From a bacterium (GTDB lineage: Bacteria > Cyanobacteriota > Vampirovibrionia > Gastranaerophilales > UBA9971), in assembly GCA_037147175.1 (NCBI GenBank), contig JBAWVS010000001.1:1-43679 (forward strand): a stretch of DNA of 43,679 nucleotides. The letters are read 5' to 3'. Shown one piece after another: positions 34,745 to 42,345 of this stretch. Below the pieces are notes generated by a model. It ran no database searches and was not told the origin of the DNA. It saw only the letters and a program-made list of their open reading frames with translations. Position 1 is the stretch's first letter. Each line of letters opens with the position of its first letter. The position numbers and the translations under genes are program-made.

Positions 34745-34969
34745 CTAATTCTCCTTTTCTTTTTCTGCTACAGTGTACTTATCAATAAACTCTTTAAATT
34801 CTGGTTGGAAGTGTCTCAAATGCAGGGTCAATATATTGGACATCTCCGACAAGTTGTAAAGCTAATTTTTTATTTTTTGGGATTATGAAGTATTCATATA
34901 TTTACAATCTCCGTAATTTTTATTTAATACTTTTTGGATTAAACTTTGTTTGTAAAATCCACGCTTCAT
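34745..34969 (-). pseudogene. Frameshifted remnant of a YI.PAS-family gene
   Basis: From an ATG at 34969 with a good AAGG ribosome-binding site the frame reads MKRGFYKQSLIQKVLNKNYG and ends in a stop after about 28 codons. A second frame continues FIIPKNKKLALQLVGDVQYI then DPAFETL, and a third frame gives QPEFKEFIDKYTVAEKEKEN up to a stop at 34745. Spliced together these resemble the N-terminal part of the 247-aa protein (EYINPASEYFKPKLKELIDK and YTYKE). Two frameshifts are needed, so this is a decayed paralogue unless the sequence carries errors. Confidence 0.6.
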
Positions 34970-35052
34970 ATTGCTACCTTGTTCAACTTTTGCGGTAACC
35001 GCTCATCTATTCAGTTTTCAATGTTCGATTCATAAAGTCAGGATAGCAAACG

Positions 35053-35090
35053 AAGTTCCTCAAAGTTCCTTAAGGAACTTTGAGGAACTT
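35053..35090. repeat. 38 bp perfect palindrome
   Basis: AAGTTCCTCAAAGTTCCTT is followed directly by its exact reverse complement, with the centre between 35071 and 35072. Each half contains GTTCC twice. The AAGTTCCTCAA motif recurs in the hairpin at 35185-35211. It lies between the broken gene and the 429-aa gene. Confidence 0.85.
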
Positions 35091-35121
35091 TAAACTTTTA
35101 CAAAAGGAAAAAATTGAAATA

Positions 35122-35160
35122 CAAAAAGAACCCATTATTATTTAAATAGGGCTCTTTTTG
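35122..35160. terminator. Bidirectional terminator-like hairpin
   Basis: CAAAAAGAACCC and GGGCTCTTTTTG form a 12 bp stem with one mismatch and a 15-base loop, A-rich on the left and T-rich on the right. It lies downstream of the 429-aa gene on the minus strand and between two other palindromes. Confidence 0.6.
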
Positions 35161-35184
35161 TAAATAAATGTTACAAATATTCGG

Positions 35185-35211
35185 TTGAGGAACTTTCTAT
35201 AAGTTCCTCAA
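35185..35211. repeat. 11 bp inverted repeat overlapping the stop of the 429-aa gene
   Basis: TTGAGGAACTT, five bases, then AAGTTCCTCAA (35185-35211). The TGA stop of the 429-aa gene lies within the right arm. The arm sequence is the same as that in the 38 bp palindrome 95 bases away. Confidence 0.75.
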
Positions 35212-36497
35212 ATTATACTTATTTCCCAAGCACTTTCACCACGTCTTGGTCTAAATGGATTATGTTTTTGATTATCTGAAAGGCTTTTGAATGCTTTCCT
35301 TAATATACTTATCTTTTTTGCCGCATTATTTTTAGCCTTCTCAAAGTTTTTAGACTCGGTTTTATAATCCAATTCATCGTTTATTGTACTAAAATCAATA
35401 ATTTTGTCGATAGAAAGTGTACAATTATTTTTATCCATACATACTTTGAATAAAGGAATTAAATACCCTGATATTTTTTCTGGTTTCCCCTTATATTTTA
35501 ATGTCCCATCATCATAAAGTACATATCCACAAGTTTCGGCTTTTTGAATAACCTCTCTTGTTATAATTTCAGAAGAGATTGTTAAACTGCTTTTTATTTT
35601 TACATCATTAATATAAAACTTTTTGAGTTCATTGAGAACTGTTTTTGCTCTTCGTACTCTCTTCCGAAGATCATCTTTTTCTGTTAATGGTTGAAAAAAT
35701 TCCACGAAATCATTAACATATGTCTTTGTAGGTTTAGTACAAAACTCTGTTTCTAGTTCATTTACATAATTATAATAATTTTGTAAATATTCTTTGAAAA
35801 TTGATTTTTTATTATGATTTATAAAATTTCTATTTTCTGCATTTTTTAAAAATTCTGATTCTCTACGATAAAATTTTATAATTTCTTTTACCTGATTTTT
35901 AAGTAAAAAATCATTAACTTCCTTCCAACTTAGGAAAAAACTATATTCAAGATAATCTTTTATATGATTAATAATGAACAATTTATTATCTGACGAACAA
36001 ACATCTTCATTTTCAAACGGAGTATTATTTAAGTACATACAATCAAATAAGTGCGACAAAAGCCGTTTATTAGGATCAAAATTTATAGGGTCTTCCCATA
36101 TATGCCGGTGAGCATCACATAAATCTTTCAATGTTTTACTATTTTTTATATGCTCAATATTTATTTCATTTTCTTCTGATTTTGTAATTAAATCAAACTG
36201 ATCTTTGTATTTTGAGTCTATTTTGTCCTTATTCTCCAACTTATAAGGCTCGTTAATCGTTGACATTTTAATTATTAAATTAGTCAGCTTGTATATTATA
36301 TTTATAAATTTTTCATCCTGATTTAATTTTATATAGTAATCTCTTTTTTCTTTAACTTTTTCATTTATGATAGAAGTTGTTGAAATAGTATGTTGAATTT
36401 GAAGAAATATTTTTTCAATTTCAGTAAAATCTTCTGTATAATCTTCATTATTTAATTTATCAAGATATTCTTTTGTTTTGTTAAGGAATTCTGTCAT
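35208..36497 (-). CDS. Unrecognised 429-aa protein of element 2
   Basis: A soluble, highly charged, mostly helical product with no signal peptide or membrane helix. The N-terminal third is helical and acidic. The middle contains CDAHRHIWEDPINFDPNKRL and LLSHLFDCMYLNN (about 127-160). The C-terminal third (about 290-429) has ETCGYVLYDDGTLKYKGKPE, which looks like a small beta domain, then two basic helices (KAKNNAAKKISILRKAFK). The ribosome-binding site is weak (AGAGA). It is the first gene of the minus-strand run and divergent from the ArdC-like operon, so it may be a regulatory or replication gene. It has no recognisable motif of either kind. Confidence 0.65.
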   Translation of the reverse strand: MTEFLNKTKEYLDKLNNEDYTEDFTEIEKIFLQIQHTISTTSIINEKVKEKRDYYIKLNQDEKFINIIYKLTNLIIKMSTINEPYKLENKDKIDSKYKDQFDLITKSEENEINIEHIKNSKTLKDLCDAHRHIWEDPINFDPNKRLLSHLFDCMYLNNTPFENEDVCSSDNKLFIINHIKDYLEYSFFLSWKEVNDFLLKNQVKEIIKFYRRESEFLKNAENRNFINHNKKSIFKEYLQNYYNYVNELETEFCTKPTKTYVNDFVEFFQPLTEKDDLRKRVRRAKTVLNELKKFYINDVKIKSSLTISSEIITREVIQKAETCGYVLYDDGTLKYKGKPEKISGYLIPLFKVCMDKNNCTLSIDKIIDFSTINDELDYKTESKNFEKAKNNAAKKISILRKAFKSLSDNQKHNPFRPRRGESAWEISII

Positions 36498-36917
36498 AAA
36501 ATTTCTCTTAATTAATTATTATTAGAATAGTTGCAAAATCAGAACAGATTAAAAGTTTAAGTAACTCTGATAATTTATATAATATACCCATATAGCAATT
36601 TTGAGCAAGGTATGATTAAAGTCATATTTATAATTGAAAAAGTTTCAAAATTTCGGGAAAATATGAGACTGTTTAAGCGTTTTATAAAGACCAGCCTTTT
36701 GAGTATGCTCTATCGAAGGCTTTTCATGCTTAAGAGCAGTACAAATCTGGGCTGAATCTGTCATAATGAATATATGAATAAAGCTAAATAGAACATATGA
36801 TTAAACATTAGCTATTAAGTTACTTATAAAAATTACACTTGTTAAGATATTTTAATTTAAAAATTTGAAACGAAACCACAATAATTGTGGGGCGGTTTGT
36901 AATGGAGATTTTTGCCT
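36498..36917. other. 420-base divergent control region of element 2
   Basis: No gene is well supported. A hairpin CCACAATAATTGTGG (36876-36890) lies just upstream of the 77-aa gene and may be an operator. A 30-codon frame at 36663-36755 encoding a basic peptide has no convincing ribosome-binding site. The region separates the two divergent gene sets of the element and probably holds both promoters. Confidence 0.45.
36876..36890. promoter_or_regulatory. Palindromic operator-like site before the ArdC operon
   Basis: CCACAAT-A-ATTGTGG is a perfect 7 bp inverted repeat around a single A, 28 bases before the ATG at 36918. A protein-binding or RNA-hairpin role is possible. Confidence 0.4.
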
Positions 36918-37151
36918 ATGACAGTAAAATTAACCAGAAAAAGAACAGGGCATTACCGCTATGGCTGGTATCTATGGGAATTAATCTCAGACCTTGATTT
37001 AAAACTTGATGACATAGCAGAAATTCAAGAAAAAGAAGGTTATCCCCCTAATCCATACGGCTTATACGCCCCGAAAAAATATCAGCGGAACTATAACACA
37101 GGTAAAAAAGAATTTAAATACACATGGAAAAGTAGCACTACGAGCGACTAA
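36918..37151 (+). CDS. Small unrecognised protein upstream of the ArdC-like gene (77 aa)
   Basis: The product is MTVKLTRKRTGHYRYGWYLW followed by a helix (ELISDLDLKLDDIAEIQEKE) and a basic, Tyr-rich tail (GLYAPKKYQRNYNTGKKEFK). The Trp/Tyr/Arg-rich N-terminus suggests nucleic-acid contact. GGAG (36904-36907) lies 10 bases upstream of the ATG; an in-frame TTG at 36912 is not used. It lies 11 bases before another small gene and begins the plus-strand operon that includes the ArdC-like gene. Function unknown. Confidence 0.65.
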   Translation: MTVKLTRKRTGHYRYGWYLWELISDLDLKLDDIAEIQEKEGYPPNPYGLYAPKKYQRNYNTGKKEFKYTWKSSTTSD

Positions 37152-37162
37152 GAGGCATAAAA

Positions 37163-37411
37163 ATGAAATATAGGCTTGAGCACTTGTATACCAATTGTGT
37201 CAGTTCTTCCGCTGCCTTTGTAAATGAGCAGCTTAAAACGGCTAAAGAAGTTAGTAAACACGGTAAATGGGCTAACTTACTTTTAAATATCGGAGACTGG
37301 AGCGAGTTTGCAATAAAAAAAGACTGGCATACAAGATTATACAAAAACAAAAAATATTTAATTTTTATTCATTCGGCTATAGAAAATTTTTATCCCATTG
37401 TAATTAGTTAA
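37163..37411 (+). CDS. Small unrecognised protein (82 aa)
   Basis: The product is a compact, Lys/Trp/Tyr-containing protein: YRLEHLYTNCVSSSAAFVNE, then LKTAKEVSKHGKWANLLLNI and GDWSEFAIKKDWHTRLYKNK, ending in beta-like KKYLIFIHSAIENFYPIVIS. AGAGG is about 8 bases before the ATG. It lies 11 bases after the 77-aa gene and 16 bases before the ArdC-like gene, in one operon. No known family; a role as an accessory or inhibitor of DNA processing would fit the context only. Confidence 0.62.
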   Translation: MKYRLEHLYTNCVSSSAAFVNEQLKTAKEVSKHGKWANLLLNIGDWSEFAIKKDWHTRLYKNKKYLIFIHSAIENFYPIVIS

Positions 37412-37427
37412 AAAAGGAGTATGCGCA

Positions 37428-38258
37428 TTGGAACAAAATCAAATTAACTACAGCGACCTATTAAAGGATGCTGTAACGAAAGAGGGCAAACTCATGGAAG
37501 CTTATCGGGCATTCCATAACTTCAGTCTGTTGAATCGGATTTATGCCTGTTGGCAGTTATCCGCTATGAAAAAAGACATAACCCCTATTAAAACTTTTAA
37601 CCAGTGGAAAGAAATAAACAGGCAAGTCAAAAAAGGTGAAAAGGCACTTGAACTCTGTATGCCGGTACAAAAGACTTGGTACAAGTTTACTGACAGTAAA
37701 AAACAAATTCCTTATAGCACACCCAAAGAACAAATAAAAAAAATGCTTGGATCAGGAAAGATTGAGAAATACAACTATAAAGACTTTGTATTTAAAAAAT
37801 ACTGGTTTGCTTTATCTCAAACTGCTGGAGAAGAATTCAAACCCGATGATATGCCTAAAAACTGGAACAAAGAAAAAGCATTGCAAGAACTTAAAATAAA
37901 AGAAATTCCTTTTAGTTCCATAAATGGGAATTGTCAGGGATATGCCACATTTAACAATGAAATTGCAATAAATCCGCTTGCACAACTCCCGACAAAAACC
38001 CTATTTCATGAAATAGCACATATTTTACTAGGTCATACAGATAAAGAAGCAATGGCAGACAATAAGGACTTACCCATAAACCTTGTAGAAGCTGAGGCAG
38101 AGGCTACAGCCTTACTAGTACTGGAATCGCTTGGATTGGAAGGTTCTTGCTACTGTCGTGGCTATATTCAATCTTGGTATAAGGAAAAGGGATTTCCTGA
38201 AAAATCAGCACAAAAGATAATATCAGTAGCCGATAAAATCTTGAAGGCAGGGGCTTAG
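37428..38258 (+). CDS. ArdC-like antirestriction protein with metallopeptidase domain
   Basis: The 276-aa product has the ArdC N-terminal ssDNA-binding domain: YSDLLKDAVTKEGKLMEAYR, AFHNFSLLNRIYACWQ and the hallmark TFNQWKEINRQVKKGEKALE (about 57-76). The C-terminal ImmA/IrrE/M78-like zinc-binding helix HEIAHILLGHT carries His194, Glu195 and His198, with a third ligand expected from EAEAEATALL. ArdC protects incoming single-stranded plasmid DNA against restriction. It starts with TTG at 37428, 8 bases after AAGGAG; the ATG at 37421 gives only an 8-residue peptide. The gene is typical cargo of conjugative or integrative elements, although no transfer genes are present here. Confidence 0.85.
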   Translation: MEQNQINYSDLLKDAVTKEGKLMEAYRAFHNFSLLNRIYACWQLSAMKKDITPIKTFNQWKEINRQVKKGEKALELCMPVQKTWYKFTDSKKQIPYSTPKEQIKKMLGSGKIEKYNYKDFVFKKYWFALSQTAGEEFKPDDMPKNWNKEKALQELKIKEIPFSSINGNCQGYATFNNEIAINPLAQLPTKTLFHEIAHILLGHTDKEAMADNKDLPINLVEAEAEATALLVLESLGLEGSCYCRGYIQSWYKEKGFPEKSAQKIISVADKILKAGA

Positions 38259-38311
38259 TCCCCTTCCTCCCTCTAAAGCAAAAATGAATATTCAGCATAG
38301 GAGTTAGTAAA

Positions 38312-38434
38312 ATGTGTAATCATTGCAAAGAAAAGGACAAACGGATAAAAGAACTTGAAGACATAATATATAACGCTATGTATGAAGAAGAGTTAGCTAA
38401 AAACATTGAAAAGGATGGTAAAAATGAACAATAA
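38312..38434 (+). CDS. Small 40-aa CxxC protein
   Basis: The product MCNHCKEKDKRIKELEDIIY NAMYEEELAKNIEKDGKNEQ has a single C-x-x-C pair at residues 2-5 followed by a charged helix. AGGAG at 38299-38303 gives an 8-base spacing to the ATG. It overlaps the next gene's start by 11 bases. It is probably translated together with its neighbours in the ArdC-like operon; a zinc-ribbon half-site or a dimerising metal-binding peptide is possible. Confidence 0.6.
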   Translation: MCNHCKEKDKRIKELEDIIYNAMYEEELAKNIEKDGKNEQ

Positions 38435-38846
38435 AGCAGCTTTAAATAAATTTGAAAACCTTTATGAAAAACTGAATGAAATTATAAACCTGCCGGAATT
38501 TATAAAACATAATGCGGGATACAATTTAAAACTAAAAAATTCAGGATATATGGATCTTTCAGTTGAATTATTAGAAAAGAACACGGAATTTATATTTTTA
38601 TCCCTGACTCATTACGGAAAATTAAACGGGGATCTTATGGCAGATCCCGATATGACTGTTAGAATAAACCCAAAAAATAAAACAGCAGAAGCATTAACAT
38701 ATCAAAATGATTATATTAGCGTTTATCACGAAGTATATCCAGAAGTGAATAAAATAAACCTGTTGTATAAAAAACAGCTTAACGATTTTTTGCATACTTG
38801 GCTTTGTAATTTAAAAAATCAGGGCTTTAAAAACAACATTTATTAA
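38424..38846 (+). CDS. Unrecognised 140-aa protein downstream of the ArdC-like gene
   Basis: The product, MNNKAALNKFENLYEKLNEI, continues with a beta-rich middle (SGYMDLSVELLEKNTEFIFL, SLTHYGKLNGDLMADPDMTV, IYHEVYPEV-like segments) and a final helix (LLYKKQLNDFLHTWLCNLKN). The pattern is that of small single-domain proteins of plasmids and phages with no characterised function. The ATG at 38424, with AAGGA 8 bases upstream, is chosen over a TTG at 38406. It overlaps the 40-aa gene by 11 bases and ends the operon. Confidence 0.65.
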   Translation: MNNKAALNKFENLYEKLNEIINLPEFIKHNAGYNLKLKNSGYMDLSVELLEKNTEFIFLSLTHYGKLNGDLMADPDMTVRINPKNKTAEALTYQNDYISVYHEVYPEVNKINLLYKKQLNDFLHTWLCNLKNQGFKNNIY

Positions 38847-39021
38847 CTGAGCTAAAAAATGAATGAATCTTACACAATGTAGATTGTGTTAATTTCGTTC
38901 AAATCGTCAAAATGTAGACAACATAAGAACAAGAGGCAAAATTTAAAAAGCAAGTACTTGATATATCTTACATATTGTATCCAATAGTAATACTTAATAA
39001 AACATATAGGAGTTTTCAGCT

Positions 39022-39570
39022 ATGGAATTTGTACAACCTCTTCGAGATAAAAATTGTATAGAAAAAGTAAAAAATATTCTCTTAAAAAACGGTTATCGGG
39101 ATTATTTGTTGTTTGTTTCAGGAATCAATACAGGTTTGCGAATATCAGACCTACTAAAACTAAGAGTGTCTGATGTGAAGGATAAAAGCCATATTGAGTT
39201 CAGGGAAACTAAAACGGGCAAAAACAAACGTTTTTATATATCCCCTACACTTAAGACCTGCTTCGACAATTACATCGTTTCTATGACCTCTGAACAGTTC
39301 TTGTTTTCCAGCAGGAAAGGAAATAACAGACCGATTACCAGAGTGCAAGCGTATAAAATTATTAATGATGCTGTCAAGGCTACAGGTTTATGCGACAAAA
39401 TCGGCACACATACTCTGAGAAAGACTTTCGGGTACTGGCACTACCAACAGTTCAAAGACGTGGCACTATTGCAGGATATTTTTAACCATTCTGCGCCTAG
39501 TGTGACCCTCCGCTATATCGGCATTAACGATGATATGAAAGACAAAACTATTGCTGAATTTTCGTTATAA
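39022..39570 (+). CDS. Short tyrosine recombinase, catalytic domain only
   Basis: The 182-aa product is a tyrosine recombinase catalytic domain without the N-terminal core-binding and arm-binding domains. The pentad is intact: Arg40 in NTGLRISDL, Lys in ETKTGKNKR, His130 and Arg133 in GTHTLRKTFGY, His156 in FNHSAPSV and Tyr165 in LRYIGI. Such 180-190-aa recombinases occur in phages, plasmids and transposon-like elements and may resolve multimers or invert DNA. GGAG lies 8 bases upstream of the ATG, and an inverted repeat ACACAAT/ATTGTGT lies 130 bases upstream. It sits at the far end of the second element, facing away from the full-length integrase. Confidence 0.9.
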   Translation: MEFVQPLRDKNCIEKVKNILLKNGYRDYLLFVSGINTGLRISDLLKLRVSDVKDKSHIEFRETKTGKNKRFYISPTLKTCFDNYIVSMTSEQFLFSSRKGNNRPITRVQAYKIINDAVKATGLCDKIGTHTLRKTFGYWHYQQFKDVALLQDIFNHSAPSVTLRYIGINDDMKDKTIAEFSL

Positions 39571-39675
39571 ATTGAATCTTTATATTACAATATTTAATAC
39601 AATTAATTGTTGTAAAAAAGGATTGAAAAAAATGATGCATTATCAGCAGGATAAAATTAAAAGCAATTTGTAAAG

Positions 39676-41010
39676 TTATCCCCTTGGCGGTCGGTAGTTT
39701 CTTGCATTCCAAAAACTTGCAGAAGCTGGTGTTTTTCCTGCATTTTGTGGGACTTTGCCTACTCCAAAGAAGAAGTTGGTATTTGGTACTTGCGGTGTGG
39801 CTACAAGTGTTGAAAACATATATGCACCTTCAGGAACAACCGTTAAATTGCGAAGATTGGTCATGTCTTCATGCTGCCGTTGGCTGAGAGTTTTATCAAC
39901 TTCTGCAAATCGAGAAGCATAAAGACATGATATCTGTCCATCCAGTTCGCCATAACGTTTTATTAAGGAATACACTTTTTCTTTATTTATTTTTTGCCCT
40001 TTCATTGCTTTACGAAGTTCTGTTGCTACAGAAATACGAATATTTGCAATTTCCTTCATTGCATTGCGTTGTTCACTAATAATGCTTGTAATGCGTTGTC
40101 TTTGTGTAGAATTTAGAATGTTTAAAAAATCCTGACCACTATCCCCTGTGAGGGACGTGCTAATAAAATAATTCGGATTGTGCATGGCAGGATAATCTTT
40201 CATATAAAAACCGCCAAAATATGTGCCGTGACGTTCGGGACAGAAATACGCATCAGCGTTTATACCACCTTTATACCAGGAAAAAAGTTCACTTGCATAA
40301 GTCATTACCGCTACAAATTGCATATTGGTTAAACCTCTTTTAAGGTTTTCGTCTTCAGGTACATCTGACCACGTTGCCGAATTATCAAATTTCATTTTTG
40401 CAAGATATGACTTTTGTTTCGGTGTAAATGAGGAAATAATTTTTCCTACAACCTCTGCACGACGAAAGGTCAACTGTGCATCCAGTGTGTAAAGATTTCC
40501 GGTATAGGTTTTAACAGCATAAGAGTTTAACTCTGTTGCACCTGTTGGGATATTACCTTCTAAATTTCTACGAAAAGCGGTCATTAACGGAAAACGGTTA
40601 TATGCAAAATTAACATAAACAGGTTCTTGTTCTTTTGCAAGAGCGATCAATTTCGCTTTTTGCTCATTTGTTAAAATTTTCAATACATTATTTGCTGCTT
40701 TTGAAAGAAAAGTAGTGTTATGCCCATAACCTGCCGTATCAACATCACGCATATATTGAAAACCAAAAAAATCAGCAACTTTACCCGGTGGCATAAATGT
40801 GTCTGCACCTGCACTGCCGGTAATAAAGGCAAGCCCGTTGAAAGCAATTGTGCTAAGTTGAGCCCTGTCAGACATCGCCTGTTCCATAGAGTAGCCTCCG
40901 GATTGTTTTGGAGGTCGGTTATTTTCACCATATGCTATATTGTCACAGCAGAACATGAAAATATTTGATGAGATTAATAATGCCAATAATCTTATAAAAA
41001 TTTTGTTCAA
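39676..41010 (-). CDS. Exported protein with multiple LTxxQ-like motifs
   Basis: The 444-aa product starts with a signal sequence (MNKIFIRLLALLISSNIFMF, CC at 22-23, cleavage likely near AYG-EN). Helical repeats each carry an LTxxQ-like phrase: LTNEQKAKLIALA, SFTPKQKSYLAKM, LNSTQRQRITSII and LSQRQHEDMTNL. This motif is known from periplasmic CpxP/Spy-type proteins, but here it is spread over a much longer chain. It is a TTG-initiated gene: the TTG at 41010 has GGAG 6 bases upstream. The gene lies just right of the second element and is probably chromosomal. A role in envelope stress or metal sensing is inference. The central part is rich in Tyr, Gly, Phe and Asn. Confidence 0.75.
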   Translation of the reverse strand: MNKIFIRLLALLISSNIFMFCCDNIAYGENNRPPKQSGGYSMEQAMSDRAQLSTIAFNGLAFITGSAGADTFMPPGKVADFFGFQYMRDVDTAGYGHNTTFLSKAANNVLKILTNEQKAKLIALAKEQEPVYVNFAYNRFPLMTAFRRNLEGNIPTGATELNSYAVKTYTGNLYTLDAQLTFRRAEVVGKIISSFTPKQKSYLAKMKFDNSATWSDVPEDENLKRGLTNMQFVAVMTYASELFSWYKGGINADAYFCPERHGTYFGGFYMKDYPAMHNPNYFISTSLTGDSGQDFLNILNSTQRQRITSIISEQRNAMKEIANIRISVATELRKAMKGQKINKEKVYSLIKRYGELDGQISCLYASRFAEVDKTLSQRQHEDMTNLRNLTVVPEGAYMFSTLVATPQVPNTNFFFGVGKVPQNAGKTPASASFWNARNYRPPRG

Positions 41011-41069
41011 AAAACTCTCCTTTCGAGAAATAGCTTAAATTTTAACTTAGAGAAAAGCTATTTGAAAGC

Positions 41070-41540
41070 CTATTTGAGAAGAAAAAATTTATTCATTTCT
41101 GCAACCTGATTTTGTCCGGCATATGGGTCTATGGATTGTGCATTTTGAACACTTACAGAAAGTCCGACTGCTTGGCATCTTGATGCAATTGAAGACGCTT
41201 CGTTAGGTTGCATAGTTGCTATTATAGCTGATATATTGGCAGCATCACCTGCTGCTGAACCCGAACCTTTAATACCAAGCTCGTCCATAATACTTGACCA
41301 TGGAGCTCCGCCTTTATGTCCCTGTTGTGTTTGAGATGCCATTAGTGTAGATGCTTTATTAGCTTGATCTGTGTTGTTTGCAGAGTCAGTATTGCCAGAT
41401 TTGGCTTGTTGAATTGCAGCCAAATCACCTTCTCTTGAGCCGGTTGGTTTTAATCCGAGAGATTGAAGCTGTATAAGAATTTGTGGATCTATAGGCGGTT
41501 TTTGATTTATATACGGATTAAATTGAATTCCTGATATCAT
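41070..41540 (-). CDS. LGL-SG repeat protein, short form (156 aa)
   Basis: The product carries two units of an unnamed repeat. The first is QILIQLQSLGLKPTGSREGD then LAAIQQAK (about 20-47); the second is SSIMDELGIKGSGSAAGDAA then NISAIIATMQ (about 82-112), followed by the shared ending EASSIASRCQAVGLSVS. The units have the form L..LG[LI]..[ST]GS..GD...I, predicted as two helices with a Gly/Ser turn. There is no signal peptide. GAGGA lies 8 bases upstream of the ATG at 41540. It is in the same strand order as two longer relatives upstream. Function unknown. Confidence 0.78.
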   Translation of the reverse strand: MISGIQFNPYINQKPPIDPQILIQLQSLGLKPTGSREGDLAAIQQAKSGNTDSANNTDQANKASTLMASQTQQGHKGGAPWSSIMDELGIKGSGSAAGDAANISAIIATMQPNEASSIASRCQAVGLSVSVQNAQSIDPYAGQNQVAEMNKFFLLK

Positions 41541-41570
41541 CTTACAGTCCTCATAATAATTTTTTCATAC

Positions 41571-41613
41571 AAAAAGGGAGAAAATTCATAGAATTTACTT
41601 CTCCCCTTTTTTT
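41571..41613 (-). terminator. Terminator between the two repeat-protein genes
   Basis: AAAAAGGGAGA (41571-41581) pairs with TCTCCCCTTTTT (41600-41612) with one bulged base, and T-rich DNA follows on the minus strand. It lies 25 bases beyond the stop of the 235-aa gene. Confidence 0.7.
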
Positions 41614-41637
41614 GTATTTGTTTGAATATAGTTAATT

Positions 41638-42345
41638 TTATGTTGGTGTACTTATAGTAAGTCCTAAAGCTTGACATCTTGAGGTAATTGAAGCTGCTTC
41701 ATCAGGCTGCATAGTTGCAATCAAAGCTGATATATTAGTAGCGTCTCCTTCTGCTGAACCTGAACCTTTAATGCCAAGTTCATCCATAATGCTTGACCAA
41801 GGTGCTCCGCCGCCTTTAGGTTTATCTCCTTGATGTGCTTTTTGAATATTTGCTACATCAGTAGCTTTATTTCCTGAAGATTGAAGACCTAATTCAGCAA
41901 GTTTAGCTAAAAGATTTTTACCTATTTCCGGTTTACTCTGAGATTCTCCATTTGATTGAGGAGCATTTAGAGAAAGCCCTGCTGCTTGACAGTTTGCTAT
42001 TATTGCAGCAGCTTCTTCAGGCGATTTTTTTTCAAGAATGGCTAATATGTTTGAAGCATCACCCGCAGAAGTACCTGAACCCTTGATGCCAAGCTCGTCC
42101 ATAATGTTTGACCAAGCTGCTCCACCTTGTTTAGGCTGAGAACTTTGTGCGTTTAATGTTGAAGCAAAAATACTTTGATTATTATTGGTTTGGATTGAAG
42201 TTTGAGTGGCTTGGGCTGCCTTAATAGCCGCCAAGTCTGCTTGCATTGATCCTTGAGGTTGTAATCCAAGAGCAAGTAGCTGTGCCAAAATTTGTGGGTT
42301 AATCGGCGGTCTGCCGGATGATGATCCTACTGATTCGATGCTCAT
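41638..42345 (-). CDS. LGL-SG repeat protein, long form (235 aa)
   Basis: The product holds four units of the same repeat as its neighbour. They are QILAQLLALGLQPQGSMQAD, SNIMDELGIKGSGTSAGDAS, LLAKLAELGLQSSGNKATDV and SSIMDELGIKGSGSAEGDAT, alternating between an LGL..SG form and a MDELGIKGSG form. Ala/Gln/Ser-rich linkers separate them. It has no signal peptide or membrane helix. Near-identical nucleotide stretches between units and with the 156-aa gene show recent duplication. AGGAGAAG lies upstream of the ATG. The architecture suggests a repeat scaffold; it resembles no family I know. Confidence 0.8.
   Translation of the reverse strand: MSIESVGSSSGRPPINPQILAQLLALGLQPQGSMQADLAAIKAAQATQTSIQTNNNQSIFASTLNAQSSQPKQGGAAWSNIMDELGIKGSGTSAGDASNILAILEKKSPEEAAAIIANCQAAGLSLNAPQSNGESQSKPEIGKNLLAKLAELGLQSSGNKATDVANIQKAHQGDKPKGGGAPWSSIMDELGIKGSGSAEGDATNISALIATMQPDEAASITSRCQALGLTISTPT

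Larger units (their letters stand above)
28117..39600. mobile_element. Second putative integrative element abutting attR (right boundary approximate)
   Basis: The region begins with a full-length integrase 165 bases from the tRNA-derived site. It holds mobile-element functions throughout: HTH_17 proteins, orphan DNA methyltransferase, DUF4373-like protein, ArdC-like antirestriction protein and a short tyrosine recombinase, plus many unrecognised genes. No direct repeat or attachment core closing the right side was found, so the end near 39.6 kb is set only by where chromosomal-looking genes resume. Phage structural, packaging and conjugation genes are absent, which suggests a plasmid-like or satellite element or a decayed one. 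Confidence 0.55.

Noticed and set aside
36663-36755. 30-codon basic peptide in the divergent region of element 2
   Set aside because: No convincing ribosome-binding site and no similarity to a known toxin; chance frame is more likely.
28191-39675. AATTTGTAAA shared near 28191 and 39665 as attachment repeats of element 2
   Set aside because: Ten bases of AT-rich sequence are expected by chance; no longer match surrounds either copy.
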